Origin: Rhodopseudomonas palustris | Lineage (GTDB): Bacteria > Pseudomonadota > Alphaproteobacteria > Rhizobiales > Xanthobacteraceae | DNA length: 64,000 nt | Direction: 5' to 3' | Assembly: GCF_007005445.1 (NCBI RefSeq) | Contig: NZ_CP041387.1 | Span: 1,860,001 to 1,924,000, forward strand | Shown: piece by piece, positions 48,025 to 60,251 of the stretch | Numbering within the stretch: the stretch's first letter is position 1 | Layout of the letters: each line of letters opens with the position of its first letter | Position numbers and translations under genes: made by a program | The notes under the pieces: model-generated | What the model saw: only the letters and a program-made list of their open reading frames with translations | Told to the model about the DNA's origin: nothing | Database searches by the model: none

Positions 48025-49851
48025 ATGTGCGGCATCATTGGAATTCTGGGACGTGGACCGGTCGCCGAGCAACTGGTCGATTCGCTGAAGCGGCTCGAAT
48101 ATCGCGGCTATGATTCCGCCGGTGTTGCGACGCTGGAAGGCGGCGAGCTGGTCCGGCGCCGTGCCGAAGGCAAGTTGAAGAATCTCGAAGCGGTGTTGAA
48201 GAAGCATCCGCTCGCCGGCCACGTCGGTATCGGCCACACCCGCTGGGCGACCCACGGCAAGCCGAACGAGATCAACGCCCATCCGCATGCGGCCGCCGGA
48301 GTTGCGGTCGTGCACAACGGCATCATCGAGAATTTCCGCGAACTGCGTGACGAGCTCGAGCGCGGCGGCGCGGTGTTCGCCAGCGAGACCGACACCGAGG
48401 TGGTGGCGCATCTGGTCAATTCCTTCATATCGGAGGGGCTGTCGCCAGCGGATGCTGTGAAGGCGGCGCTGCCGCGGCTGCGCGGCGCGTTCGCGCTGGC
48501 ATTCGTGTTCAAGGGGCACGACGATCTGATGATCGGCGCCCGCAAGGGCTCTCCGTTGGCGATCGGCTATGGCGACGGCGAGATGTATCTCGGCTCGGAC
48601 GCGATCGCGCTGGCGCCGCTGACCGACGACATCAGCTACCTCGACGACGGTGACTGGGTGGTGCTGACCCGCAAAGGCGCCGAAGTCCGCAATGCCAAGG
48701 GCGATGTCGTCCAGCGCGAGGTGATGAAGTCGGGCGCTTCTTCCTTCGTCGTCGACAAGGCCAATTATCGTCATTTCATGGCCAAGGAGATCCACGAGCA
48801 GCCGGAGGTCGTCGGCCATACGCTGGCGCGCTACCTCGATATGGCGAGCGAGCGGATCGCGTTGCCGATGAAGCTGCCGTTTGATTTCAAAGACATCCGG
48901 CATCTGTCGATCACCGCCTGCGGCACCGCGAACTACGCCGGCTACGTCGCGAAATATTGGTTCGAACGCTTTGCGCGCTTGCCGGTCGAGATCGATATCG
49001 CCTCCGAATTCCGCTACCGCGAGGCGCCTTTGCATGGCGGCGATCTGGCGATCTTCATCTCGCAGTCGGGCGAAACCGCCGATACGCTGGCGGCGCTGCG
49101 CTACGCCAAGGAGCAGGGGCTGCACACGCTGTCGGTCGTCAACGTCCCGACCTCGACCATCGCGCGCGAAAGCGAGGTGGTGATGCCGACCCTGGCCGGC
49201 CCTGAGATCGGCGTCGCCTCGACCAAGGCGTTCACTTGCCAGCTCACGGCGCTGGCGGCTCTCGCGATTGCGGCGGGCCGTGCCCGCGGCACCTTGAGCG
49301 ATGCCGACGAGGCCAAGTTGGTGCATGGTCTGATCGAGCTTCCCCGACTGATGGCGGCCGCGCTGACGCACGAGCCGCAGATCGAGCGGCTGGCCCGCGA
49401 CATCGCCAAGGCGCAGGACGTGCTTTATCTCGGCCGCGGCACGTCCTATCCGCTCGCGCTCGAGGGGGCGCTGAAGCTGAAGGAAATCTCCTACATTCAT
49501 GCCGAAGGTTACGCCGCCGGCGAACTCAAGCACGGTCCGATCGCGCTGATCGACGAGAAAATGCCGGTGGTCGTGATCGCGCCTTACGACCGGGTATTCG
49601 AAAAGACCGTCTCGAACATGCAGGAGGTCGCCGCGCGCGGCGGCCGGATCATCCTGATGACCGACGCCAAGGGTGCCGAAGAGGCCACCGTCGAATCGGT
49701 GGTGACGATCGTGATGCCCGACATGGCCGCAGCCTTCACCCCGATGGTCTATGCCATTCCGGTGCAACTGCTCGCCTACCATACCGCCGTGGTGATGGGG
49801 ACCGACGTCGACCAGCCGCGCAATCTGGCAAAATCGGTGACGGTCGAATAG
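48025..49851 (+). CDS. glmS: glucosamine-6-phosphate synthase
   Basis: The 608-residue enzyme makes glucosamine-6-phosphate from fructose-6-phosphate and glutamine. Its N-terminal Ntn glutaminase starts MCGIIGILG, with catalytic Cys after Met removal, and includes YRGYDSAG and HTRWATHGKPNEINAHPHA. Two SIS isomerase domains follow (ITACGTANYAGYVAKYWFE, ISQSGETADTLAALRY and LGRGTSYPLALEGALKLKEI), and the end reads NLAKSVTVE. The spacer before it has a TTGACT element but no glmS ribozyme, which is normal in proteobacteria. Confidence 0.98.
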   Translation: MCGIIGILGRGPVAEQLVDSLKRLEYRGYDSAGVATLEGGELVRRRAEGKLKNLEAVLKKHPLAGHVGIGHTRWATHGKPNEINAHPHAAAGVAVVHNGIIENFRELRDELERGGAVFASETDTEVVAHLVNSFISEGLSPADAVKAALPRLRGAFALAFVFKGHDDLMIGARKGSPLAIGYGDGEMYLGSDAIALAPLTDDISYLDDGDWVVLTRKGAEVRNAKGDVVQREVMKSGASSFVVDKANYRHFMAKEIHEQPEVVGHTLARYLDMASERIALPMKLPFDFKDIRHLSITACGTANYAGYVAKYWFERFARLPVEIDIASEFRYREAPLHGGDLAIFISQSGETADTLAALRYAKEQGLHTLSVVNVPTSTIARESEVVMPTLAGPEIGVASTKAFTCQLTALAALAIAAGRARGTLSDADEAKLVHGLIELPRLMAAALTHEPQIERLARDIAKAQDVLYLGRGTSYPLALEGALKLKEISYIHAEGYAAGELKHGPIALIDEKMPVVVIAPYDRVFEKTVSNMQEVAARGGRIILMTDAKGAEEATVESVVTIVMPDMAAAFTPMVYAIPVQLLAYHTAVVMGTDVDQPRNLAKSVTVE

Positions 49852-50061
49852 GCAATTCGCTGTGTTGAGGCTGTCTGTCCACACCGGCCGGTTGTTGCCC
49901 GGCCGCCGACCCCCTATATCTGGCTCCGAGGCAGGGCGCCGACGTGCCGCGATCGACACTGGCCGGGTCGTTTCGATCGCACACTCCATCGGAGCTCTGT
50001 TACATTGAAAGTTGCGTCGGGCCGCTGGCCGCGACGCCCGTAGCACCGACCTGGACTCCTG

Positions 50062-50865
50062 ATGAACGACAAGCTGTCGCCCCCGCCCGGTGAGACCCCG
50101 CAGGACCCGCCGCGCGGCGTGATGGCCCGGGTCCGGAACTATTTCCTGACCGGCCTGATCGTGGCCGGGCCGGTGCTGATCACCTTCTATCTGACCTGGT
50201 GGTTCGTGAACTGGGTCGACGGCTTCGTTCGGCCGCTGATTCCGCCGGACTATCGCCCCGAAACCTATCTGCCGTTTGCGCTGCCCGGATCGGGTCTGGT
50301 GATCGCCTTCGTCGCGCTGACGCTGCTCGGCTTCCTGACCGCCAATCTGATCGGCCGCACCTTGGTCGACCTCGGCGAGCGGCTGCTTGGCCAGATGCCG
50401 GTAGTGCGCGCGATCTATCGCGGCTTGAAGCAGGTGTTCGAGACGCTGTTCTCCGGCAGCGGCAACAGCCTGCGCAAGGTCGGACTGGTCGAATTCCCGT
50501 CGCCCGGGATGTGGTCGATCGTGCTGATCTCGCTGCCGCCCAACCAGGAGGTCGCCGGCAAGATCCCGAACAAGGACGAGCACATTTCGGTGTTCCTGCC
50601 GTGCGCGCCGAACCCGACCACCGGCTTCTTCTTCTACGTGCCGAAGAGCAAGGTGATCCCGGTCGACATGAGCGCGGAAGAGGCGGCGACGCTGATCATG
50701 TCTGCCGGTGTGGTGCAGCCGGGCTCCGATCCGCAGAAGAAGATCGCGGCGCTGGCCGCGACCGCACTCGCCGCCAAGAAGGCCCGCGATCCGGACGAGC
50801 CGGAATCGGCGTTCTCGCGTCGGCGGCTCAAGCCGCCCGAGAAGGCGTCCGACAAGGTCGATTAG
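50062..50865 (+). CDS. DUF502 membrane protein
   Basis: The 267-residue protein matches the DUF502 family. There is a short proline-rich N-terminus, a first helix (NYFLTGLIVAGPVLITFYLT), the central GSGLVIAFVALTLLGFLTAN with a second helix, the motif LGQMPVVRAIYRGLKQVFET, and the conserved VGLVEFPSPGMWSIVLIS and NPTTGFFFYVPKS. The C-terminus is charged. Family function is not established. It is separate from glmS by 210 bases. Confidence 0.88.
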   Translation: MNDKLSPPPGETPQDPPRGVMARVRNYFLTGLIVAGPVLITFYLTWWFVNWVDGFVRPLIPPDYRPETYLPFALPGSGLVIAFVALTLLGFLTANLIGRTLVDLGERLLGQMPVVRAIYRGLKQVFETLFSGSGNSLRKVGLVEFPSPGMWSIVLISLPPNQEVAGKIPNKDEHISVFLPCAPNPTTGFFFYVPKSKVIPVDMSAEEAATLIMSAGVVQPGSDPQKKIAALAATALAAKKARDPDEPESAFSRRRLKPPEKASDKVD

Positions 50866-50885
50866 TCAGACTCATCTCCACATTA

Positions 50886-51008
50886 GTCATTCCGGGGCGC
50901 TCACGCAGTGAGCGAACCCGGAATCTAGAGATGTTCTGCGTGCGACTACGTTCCACCAACTTCGGGATTCCGGGCTCGCGAGCTGCGCTCGCGCCCCGGA
51001 ATGACGCT
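50886..51008. repeat. long palindrome (GTCATTCCGGGGCGC family)
   Basis: GTCATTCCGGGGCGC at the left is mirrored by GCGCCCCGGAATGAC at the right, with inner dyads CTCACGCAGTGAG and CTCGCGAGCTGCGCTCGCG. It lies between the convergent DUF502 and recG genes. Confidence 0.75.
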
Positions 51009-51014
51009 CGGTAA

Positions 51015-53117
51015 CTAACCAGCTCCCAGCAGCGGGATTGCCTCGTCGCGTTCGTACAGATACAGCAGGCAGCGCAGCGCTTCGCCGGACGGGCCTTCGA
51101 GCTTGGGATTCTCCTTCAGGATCCGCAGCGCTTCGTCGCGCGCCTGGGTGATGAGCTGGGCGTGAACTTCGGAGCGTGCGATCCGGTAGCCGGGCAGGCC
51201 GCTCTGGCGGGTGCCGAGCACGTCGCCTTCGCCGCGCAGCTTGAGGTCTTCCTCGGCGATCCGGAAACCGTCGGTGGTATCGCGGATCACGCGTAAGCGC
51301 GCCGCCGAGAGTTCGCCGAGCGGCTCGCGATACAGCAGCAAGCACGTCGACGCCTCACTGCCGCGGCCGACCCGGCCGCGAAGCTGATGCAGTTGTGCCA
51401 GACCGAACCGTTCGGCGTTTTCGATCACCATGATGGTGGCTTCGGGCACGTCGACACCGACCTCGACCACCGTGGTGGCGACCAAGACGCTGATCTCGCC
51501 GCGCGCGAACTGGCCCATCACCTGGTCCTTGTCGCTGCCGCGCATCCGGCCGTGCACCAGCCCGACCTGGTGGTCGCCGAAGCGCTGTCGCAACGACTCG
51601 AAACGCTGTTCGGCGTCGGTGAGTTTGACGGTCTCGGATTCTTCCACCAGCGGGCAGATCCAGTACACGCGTTTGCCGACGGCGATGGCGCGGCCGATGC
51701 CGTCGATGACTTCGGGCAGCCGGGTGTCGGACAGCGTGCGGGTGTCGATCGGCTGGCGGCCGGCGGGCTTCTCGCGGAGTTCCGAAACGTCCATGTCGCC
51801 GAAGTAAGTCAGCACCAGCGTGCGCGGGATCGGCGTTGCGCTGAGCACCAGCACGTCGACATCGGCGCCCTTGCTGGTCAGCGCCAGACGCTCGCGCACG
51901 CCGAAACGGTGCTGCTCGTCGACCACCGCTAGCGCCAGCGATTTGTAGATCACGTCGTCCTGGATCAGCGCGTGGGTGCCGACCAGAAAATCGATCTCGC
52001 CGGCGGCGAGGCGCTCCAGGATCTCGCGGCGTTCCTTGCCTTTCTCGCGGCCGGTCAGGATCGCGACCTGCATCCCGGCGCGTTCGGCGAGCGGCGCGAT
52101 GGTTTTGATGTGCTGACGGGCGAGGATTTCGGTCGGCGCCATCAGTGCCGCCTGCTTGCCGGCCTCGGCGACCGCCGCTGCGGCCAGCAGCGCCACCACG
52201 GTCTTTCCGCTTCCGACGTCGCCCTGCAGCAGCCGCAGCATCCGCACCGGTTGGCGCAGATCCTCGGCGATCGCCGCCGCGGCCTGCTGCTGCGAGGCGG
52301 TGAGTGCATAAGGCAACGCGTCGATGATCTTGTGACGCAGCCGACCGTCGCCGGCGTTGCGGCTGCCGGCCGGGCGGCGGAGCTGCGCCCGCACCAAAGC
52401 CAGCGCGAGTTGCCCGGCGAGCAGTTCGTCATAGGCCAGGCGCGACCAATACGGCCCGTCCGGCAGAATGTCGGTCGGCTGGTCCGGGATGTGGACGTGC
52501 TTCAGCGCTTCGGCGAACGAGGGAAACCGGCAGCGCCGCAGCACCTCGGGGCTGATCCATTCCGGCAGCGCCGGCAGCTTGGTCAGCGCCTGCGCCACCG
52601 CGCGGCGCAGCGAGCCGATCGCCAGTCCCTCGGTCAGCGGATACACCGGATCGATCTGCGGCAGCTTGGCGAAGGCTTCCTCGTCGACGACGCGGTCCGG
52701 ATGCACGATCTGCAGCGTGCCGTCGTAGAGCTGGCCGGTGCCGGAGACGTAGCGCTTGGCGCCGACCGGCAGCAGCTTCTGCACATAGTCCGGCTTGGCG
52801 CGGAAGAACGTCAGCACCACGTCGCCGGTGTCGTCGCTGGCATAGACCAGATACGGCGCGCGGGAGCGGCCCGGCGGCGGTGCGCGGTGGCGATCGACCG
52901 TCACCTCCAGCGTCACCACCGTGCCCGGCACGGCGTCGCGAATCTTCGGCCTGGCGCGCCGGTCGATCACGCTGGTCGGCAGATGCAGCAGCAGATCGGC
53001 CAGCCGCGGGGTGTCGTCGCGGTCCAGCAGATAGCGGAACAGCTTGTCCTGTTTCGGCCCGACGCCGGAAAGGCTGGTGACCGGGGCGAACAGCGGATTG
53101 AGCAGAGCAGGGCGCAT
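51015..53117 (-). CDS. recG: ATP-dependent DNA helicase RecG
   Basis: The 700-residue helicase remodels stalled replication forks and branched DNA. It opens with the wedge/OB region (APVTSLSGVGPKQDKLFRYL, VTLEVTVDRHRAPP). Walker A is GDVGSGKTVVALLAA, the DExH box is DEQHRFGVRERLAL, and later motifs include LSATPIPRTL, VHGRMRGSDKDQVMGQF and HQLRGRVGRGSEAS. The ATG at 53117 gives the usual MRPALLNPLF start. It is divergent from sdhE-mfd across 154 bases, so two DNA-repair genes share one promoter region. Confidence 0.97.
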   Translation of the reverse strand: MRPALLNPLFAPVTSLSGVGPKQDKLFRYLLDRDDTPRLADLLLHLPTSVIDRRARPKIRDAVPGTVVTLEVTVDRHRAPPPGRSRAPYLVYASDDTGDVVLTFFRAKPDYVQKLLPVGAKRYVSGTGQLYDGTLQIVHPDRVVDEEAFAKLPQIDPVYPLTEGLAIGSLRRAVAQALTKLPALPEWISPEVLRRCRFPSFAEALKHVHIPDQPTDILPDGPYWSRLAYDELLAGQLALALVRAQLRRPAGSRNAGDGRLRHKIIDALPYALTASQQQAAAAIAEDLRQPVRMLRLLQGDVGSGKTVVALLAAAAVAEAGKQAALMAPTEILARQHIKTIAPLAERAGMQVAILTGREKGKERREILERLAAGEIDFLVGTHALIQDDVIYKSLALAVVDEQHRFGVRERLALTSKGADVDVLVLSATPIPRTLVLTYFGDMDVSELREKPAGRQPIDTRTLSDTRLPEVIDGIGRAIAVGKRVYWICPLVEESETVKLTDAEQRFESLRQRFGDHQVGLVHGRMRGSDKDQVMGQFARGEISVLVATTVVEVGVDVPEATIMVIENAERFGLAQLHQLRGRVGRGSEASTCLLLYREPLGELSAARLRVIRDTTDGFRIAEEDLKLRGEGDVLGTRQSGLPGYRIARSEVHAQLITQARDEALRILKENPKLEGPSGEALRCLLYLYERDEAIPLLGAG

Positions 53118-53271
53118 CGAACCAAGGCGGGTGGGATGGGCGGTGTCCGCAGGGTTGGCTGCATTTGCCGCCGATTGCAATGCGTCCGTGCGGGCTGACA
53201 GCGGCGATTGTGACGGCTATACCAGCCTCGCCCGGCACGTCCGGGCTTTTGGCGTTGAGGTGGATTTCGAC

Positions 53272-53558
53272 ATGACGGGCACCACACGGTCGAGCGGCGG
53301 GCTCGACGACCGCCGCAAGCGGCTGCTGTTCCGCTGCTGGCATCGCGGCACACGCGAGATGGATCTGATTCTCGGCCAGTTCGCCGACGCCGAGATCGGC
53401 ACGCTGTCGGAGGCGGAGCTCGACGAGCTGGAGCGGCTGATCGAGGTCAACGACCACGATCTCTACGCCGCGGTCGCCGGCGGCGACACGCTGCCGGCCG
53501 AGTTCAAGGGCGGTCTGTTCGAACGGATCAAGACCTACGGCCATCAGGACGGCGCCGT

Positions 53559-53562
<4 letters not shown>
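53272..53562 (+). CDS. sdhE: SdhE flavinylation factor (DUF339/CptB)
   Basis: The 96-residue protein helps attach FAD to succinate dehydrogenase. It has the family signature DDRRKRLLFRCWHRGTREMD, with the conserved RGxxE motif, then LILGQFADAEIGTLSEAELD and LYAAVAGGD. The ATG at 53272 starts just before that core. Its stop overlaps the mfd start by four bases, a common recG/sdhE/mfd arrangement in alphaproteobacteria. Confidence 0.93.
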
Positions 53563-57077
<3,515 letters not shown>

Positions 57078-57090
57078 TCTTTCGCCGCCA

Positions 57091-57176
57091 CGTCATTGCG
57101 AGGCGGCGAAACCGACGAAGCGATCCAACTGTGTATGGGGCCTCTGGATTGCTTCGCCTTCGGCTCGCAATGACGG
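57091..57176. repeat. intergenic palindrome (GTCATTGCGAG family)
   Basis: CGTCATTGCGAG at the left is mirrored by CTCGCAATGACG at the right, with an inner GAAGCGATCCA ... GGATTGCTTCG dyad. It is the same family as 10871-10951 and lies just after mfd. Confidence 0.75.
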
Positions 57177-57250
57177 GGAGCGCGTTATCTGATTAGTGCG
57201 CTTCATCGATTGATTGATGCCAGGCTTGCCCTCCCCAAGGGCAGGGAGAC

Positions 57251-57356
57251 CTCATCCTGCGGTGCCCGGCAAAGCCGGACGTCTCGAAGGATGAGAAGCC
57301 GCATGGCTTGTGGCGCATGGTTCGAGACGGCGCTTCGCGCCTCCTCACCATGAGGA
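57251..57356. repeat. second intergenic repeat block after mfd
   Basis: CTCATCCTG ... AAGGATGAG frames an inner CCGGCAAAGCCGG hairpin. It is followed by GGTTCGAGACGGCGCTTCGCGCC and TCCTCACCATGAGGA. The first part resembles the element at 7751. Together with 57091-57176 it fills the 352-base gap between convergent genes, and no gene is seen there. Confidence 0.6.
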
Positions 57357-57429
57357 TTGTGCTTGTTGGGACTACGCCGAAGTGCGCTCCAGATTCAACT
57401 GAGAACGGACCACCTCTAGCCTGCGGCTC

Positions 57430-58662
57430 TCACGACGCCGCGCGGCGGCGGTCCTGCTGGACGACGCGGGTCAGGATGGCGCGGGCGGATTCGTCCGGCA
57501 TCAGGGTGGCGACGCTGACGTCGGGATCGATCCGTGCCTCGCGCCGGGCGCTGTGCGCGGTCTGCTTGATCACGCTGCTGAGCCGGCGTGCGATCGCCTG
57601 GGCGTTGCGCAGGTCGGTCGCGGCGAACACCACCAGCAGGGTGCCGTCGGTCTGCAGCGTGCCGAAATCCATCTTGCGCATCAGCCGGCTGACAATCCGG
57701 GCGGCGTCGTGGACCGCGCGGCGATCGGCGCGGTGCAGGACGAAGCGCGCGACCGACAGGCCTTCGCCGCGAGTCTGGGCCTGATACACGGCGGTCGCAA
57801 AATCGCGCTCGAATGCAGTCTCGGTCAGCAAGCCAGTGCGGGGATCGAGCAGCCCGCCCGCGTCGAGCGAGGCGAGGGTGCGGGTGAGGCGGGCTTCGAA
57901 GGCGTGCTGGCGCACCAGCGGCAGCGCGGCACCGACGATCTGCGCCGGGGTGCCGTCGACGAATTCAAGGTATGGCAGCTCGACTTCCGGCTGCGGGGCC
58001 GCGACGCCGACTACGATCGGCAGGTGCCGAAACCGGGTATCCTCCGACAATACGGTGAGAAACGCATCGACCACGCGCGGGCTGAAACCTTCGGCCAGCA
58101 CAATGCCGTCGAGGTCGCGGGCGTTGAGATGCTTGGCGGCGGCCTCGATCGACAATGCGCCGACCACCCCGACGCGTTCGCCGAGCGCGACCGACAGCGC
58201 CGGATAGGCCGCGCCGCGACCGATCAGCAGCACGGTGGCGTCCTGCAACGGGTCGTTGTCGGACAGCTCGGTGAGGCCGCCCGGATCGGTCAGGCGCCGC
58301 ATCGCGGTGGCGTGCAGCGTCCGTACTCGCAGTGCCGCGCGCAGCCGCGGCGCAAGATGGATCAATTCGCGCGGATCGGCGCTGAACGGCATCGCATTGT
58401 CGGGCAGAGGACCATCCGCCCCGATCGCGATCAACGGTACATAGGGTTGCAGCAGCCCGACCTGGCGGGCGAGGGTCGCGAGCGCGCCGGCGGGCGCGCC
58501 ACCATCGACGACCACGGCCGACGGTCGCAGCCGGCCGATCGCGTCAGCCGCATCGGAGCACGACGCGGTGAGCACCGGAAACAGTTTGGCGTCCGTCAGC
58601 GCAGCAAGGGTCAGCGAACTGTCGTCGCCGGTCACGACGAGGATAGGCGCGTGGTACGACAT
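57430..58662 (-). CDS. degenerate receiver/GGDEF-like regulatory protein
   Basis: The 410-residue soluble protein has a receiver-like N-terminus (ILVVTGDDSSLTLAALTDAK, SAVVVDGGAPAGALATLARQ), a second receiver-like segment (about residues 140-245) and a C-terminal GGDEF-like fold that begins DPRTGLLTETAFERDFATAV. At the catalytic loop, where active cyclases have GGDEF, it reads QTDGTLLVVFA. It therefore should not make cyclic di-GMP, though it might bind a nucleotide or partner. It is third in the probable minus-strand operon, 49 bases after the adenylation-like gene. Confidence 0.7.
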   Translation of the reverse strand: MSYHAPILVVTGDDSSLTLAALTDAKLFPVLTASCSDAADAIGRLRPSAVVVDGGAPAGALATLARQVGLLQPYVPLIAIGADGPLPDNAMPFSADPRELIHLAPRLRAALRVRTLHATAMRRLTDPGGLTELSDNDPLQDATVLLIGRGAAYPALSVALGERVGVVGALSIEAAAKHLNARDLDGIVLAEGFSPRVVDAFLTVLSEDTRFRHLPIVVGVAAPQPEVELPYLEFVDGTPAQIVGAALPLVRQHAFEARLTRTLASLDAGGLLDPRTGLLTETAFERDFATAVYQAQTRGEGLSVARFVLHRADRRAVHDAARIVSRLMRKMDFGTLQTDGTLLVVFAATDLRNAQAIARRLSSVIKQTAHSARREARIDPDVSVATLMPDESARAILTRVVQQDRRRAAS

Positions 58663-58711
58663 TCCAAGAACGGCTCCCGCAGTCGAGGCGGAAAACCGTA
58701 AGCGGTCGCTG

Positions 58712-60247
58712 TTAATGCGGCGTCAACGTCGATGCGCGGTTTTCATCGAGCTTCGGTGCGTCGCGGAAGGCTTCGACCATCAAAGGGTTTAGGCCGAGTT
58801 CTGAAAGTGCTTCGCGAGCTCTGGAATTGTCCTGCGCGCGGCCCGCGAGCCGGTAGCCGCTGAGCCGGTCCGGCAGCGCCGTCAGCAGCGCGCCCTGGCC
58901 GAGCCGCTTCGCCCATTCCTGCAGGTCGAGCGCCAGGAAGCGATAGCCGCCGACCGCCATCACCCCGGCGGGCGGTGCGGTGATGCACACCGCCCCGGTG
59001 GCGCGGTCGAGCCGCGCCGCGTAGCCGGTATCGACAAAGTCCGGCGGCGGCGCCATCGGGATCGAACTGTTGAGCGGCGGCAGCGGCGCATAGGCCGCGA
59101 GCGTCACCATCGGGCCGCGCAGCCCGAGCGTGCCCTTCGGCGTGATCAAGACCTCGCCCGCGGTCGAGCCGCCGGCATGACCGCGCGGCGCGGTGTGCGG
59201 TCCCGGCATGATCGCCGCCGGTGTGCCGTCCGCGGCACGCTGGGCGCCGAACAGGCCGGCTTCGCCGAACAGATAGATGTCGGTGAAGTTCGCCGGCGCG
59301 CCGATCCAGGACGGGCTGGCGCCGACCTGTTCGGGCGACCGCCACAGCCCGACCACGCTGCGCAGCGACGGCGCCTGCGCCGCAAGGCCGGCCTCGCCGA
59401 GCCGGAGCGCCAGGGGCGCCGGCGTCACCAGCGCCTGACACCCCAGTTCGACGATCTGCCGCTCCAGCACCGCGTCGTCGAATGGATGGTGCAGCGCCAG
59501 CGTGCCGCCGCTGAGCAGCCAGGTCACCATCGACGAGGCGAGGCCGGCGAACGATGCGGGCGTCTGCGCCGACAGCATCACCGCGCCTTGCGGGATCGCG
59601 CTTTCGAGGAACACCACGAGTCCGCCGGCGATCAGGTGCAGATGGCTGCGCGGGATGGCGCGGACGCCGTCGCTGGTTGTGTCGAACGAGATCACCGCGG
59701 CGCGGCGGGCCTCCTGCAGCCCGGGCGGCGGCGGCAGCGCGCTGTCGTCGGCCATCGCGGCGTCGAGCGACGCCATGCCTTCGGGCAGGTCGTCGCCGAA
59801 GCCGCAGACGTGGCGGATCGAGAACGCCTCGGCAGCGGCGTTCATGGCGAGATCGGCGTGGCTGACGCCGTCGATCCAGCGCGTCGAGACGATCGCCCGC
59901 GCGCCGGTACGGTTCAGCGCGGCGGTGAGATCGGCATGGCGCCAGAGCTGCGGCAGCAGTGCGACGACGAGACCGGCGCGATGCGCCGCCAGCACTGTCA
60001 GCACGAATTCGACGGTGTTCGGCAACTGCACCGCGATCACCGAATTGCTCGGCAGCCCGGCGGTGACGAAATGCGCCGCCAGCGCGGAGATCGCGCGGTC
60101 GGCCTCGGCGTAGGTCAGGCGCATCGGCTGCTGCCCGGTGATACGCTGTTTGTCGGGCGGATCGATCAGCGCGACCGCATCCGGCTGCCGTGCCAGGGTG
60201 CGGCGAAACAGTCCGTCGAGCGTCGGCGAGGTGTTGGGCTGGCTCAC
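58712..60247 (-). CDS. degenerate adenylate-forming (AMP-binding) protein
   Basis: The 511-residue protein has the overall fold of acyl-CoA/AMP-dependent synthetases: LTYAEADRAISALAAHFVTA, VQLPNTVEFVLTVLAAHRAG and DIYLFGEAGLFGA. The key ATP loop, normally TSGTTGxPK, reads FDTTSDGVRAIPRS. The usual TGD motif is TGY, and the C-terminal lysine region (PxxxxGK) is missing, ending in LDENRASTLTPH. Classical catalysis is unlikely; it may bind an acyl or AMP ligand. Its start lies four bases after the binding-protein stop, so they are co-transcribed. Confidence 0.75.
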   Translation of the reverse strand: MSQPNTSPTLDGLFRRTLARQPDAVALIDPPDKQRITGQQPMRLTYAEADRAISALAAHFVTAGLPSNSVIAVQLPNTVEFVLTVLAAHRAGLVVALLPQLWRHADLTAALNRTGARAIVSTRWIDGVSHADLAMNAAAEAFSIRHVCGFGDDLPEGMASLDAAMADDSALPPPPGLQEARRAAVISFDTTSDGVRAIPRSHLHLIAGGLVVFLESAIPQGAVMLSAQTPASFAGLASSMVTWLLSGGTLALHHPFDDAVLERQIVELGCQALVTPAPLALRLGEAGLAAQAPSLRSVVGLWRSPEQVGASPSWIGAPANFTDIYLFGEAGLFGAQRAADGTPAAIMPGPHTAPRGHAGGSTAGEVLITPKGTLGLRGPMVTLAAYAPLPPLNSSIPMAPPPDFVDTGYAARLDRATGAVCITAPPAGVMAVGGYRFLALDLQEWAKRLGQGALLTALPDRLSGYRLAGRAQDNSRAREALSELGLNPLMVEAFRDAPKLDENRASTLTPH

Positions 60248-60251
60248 AGGA

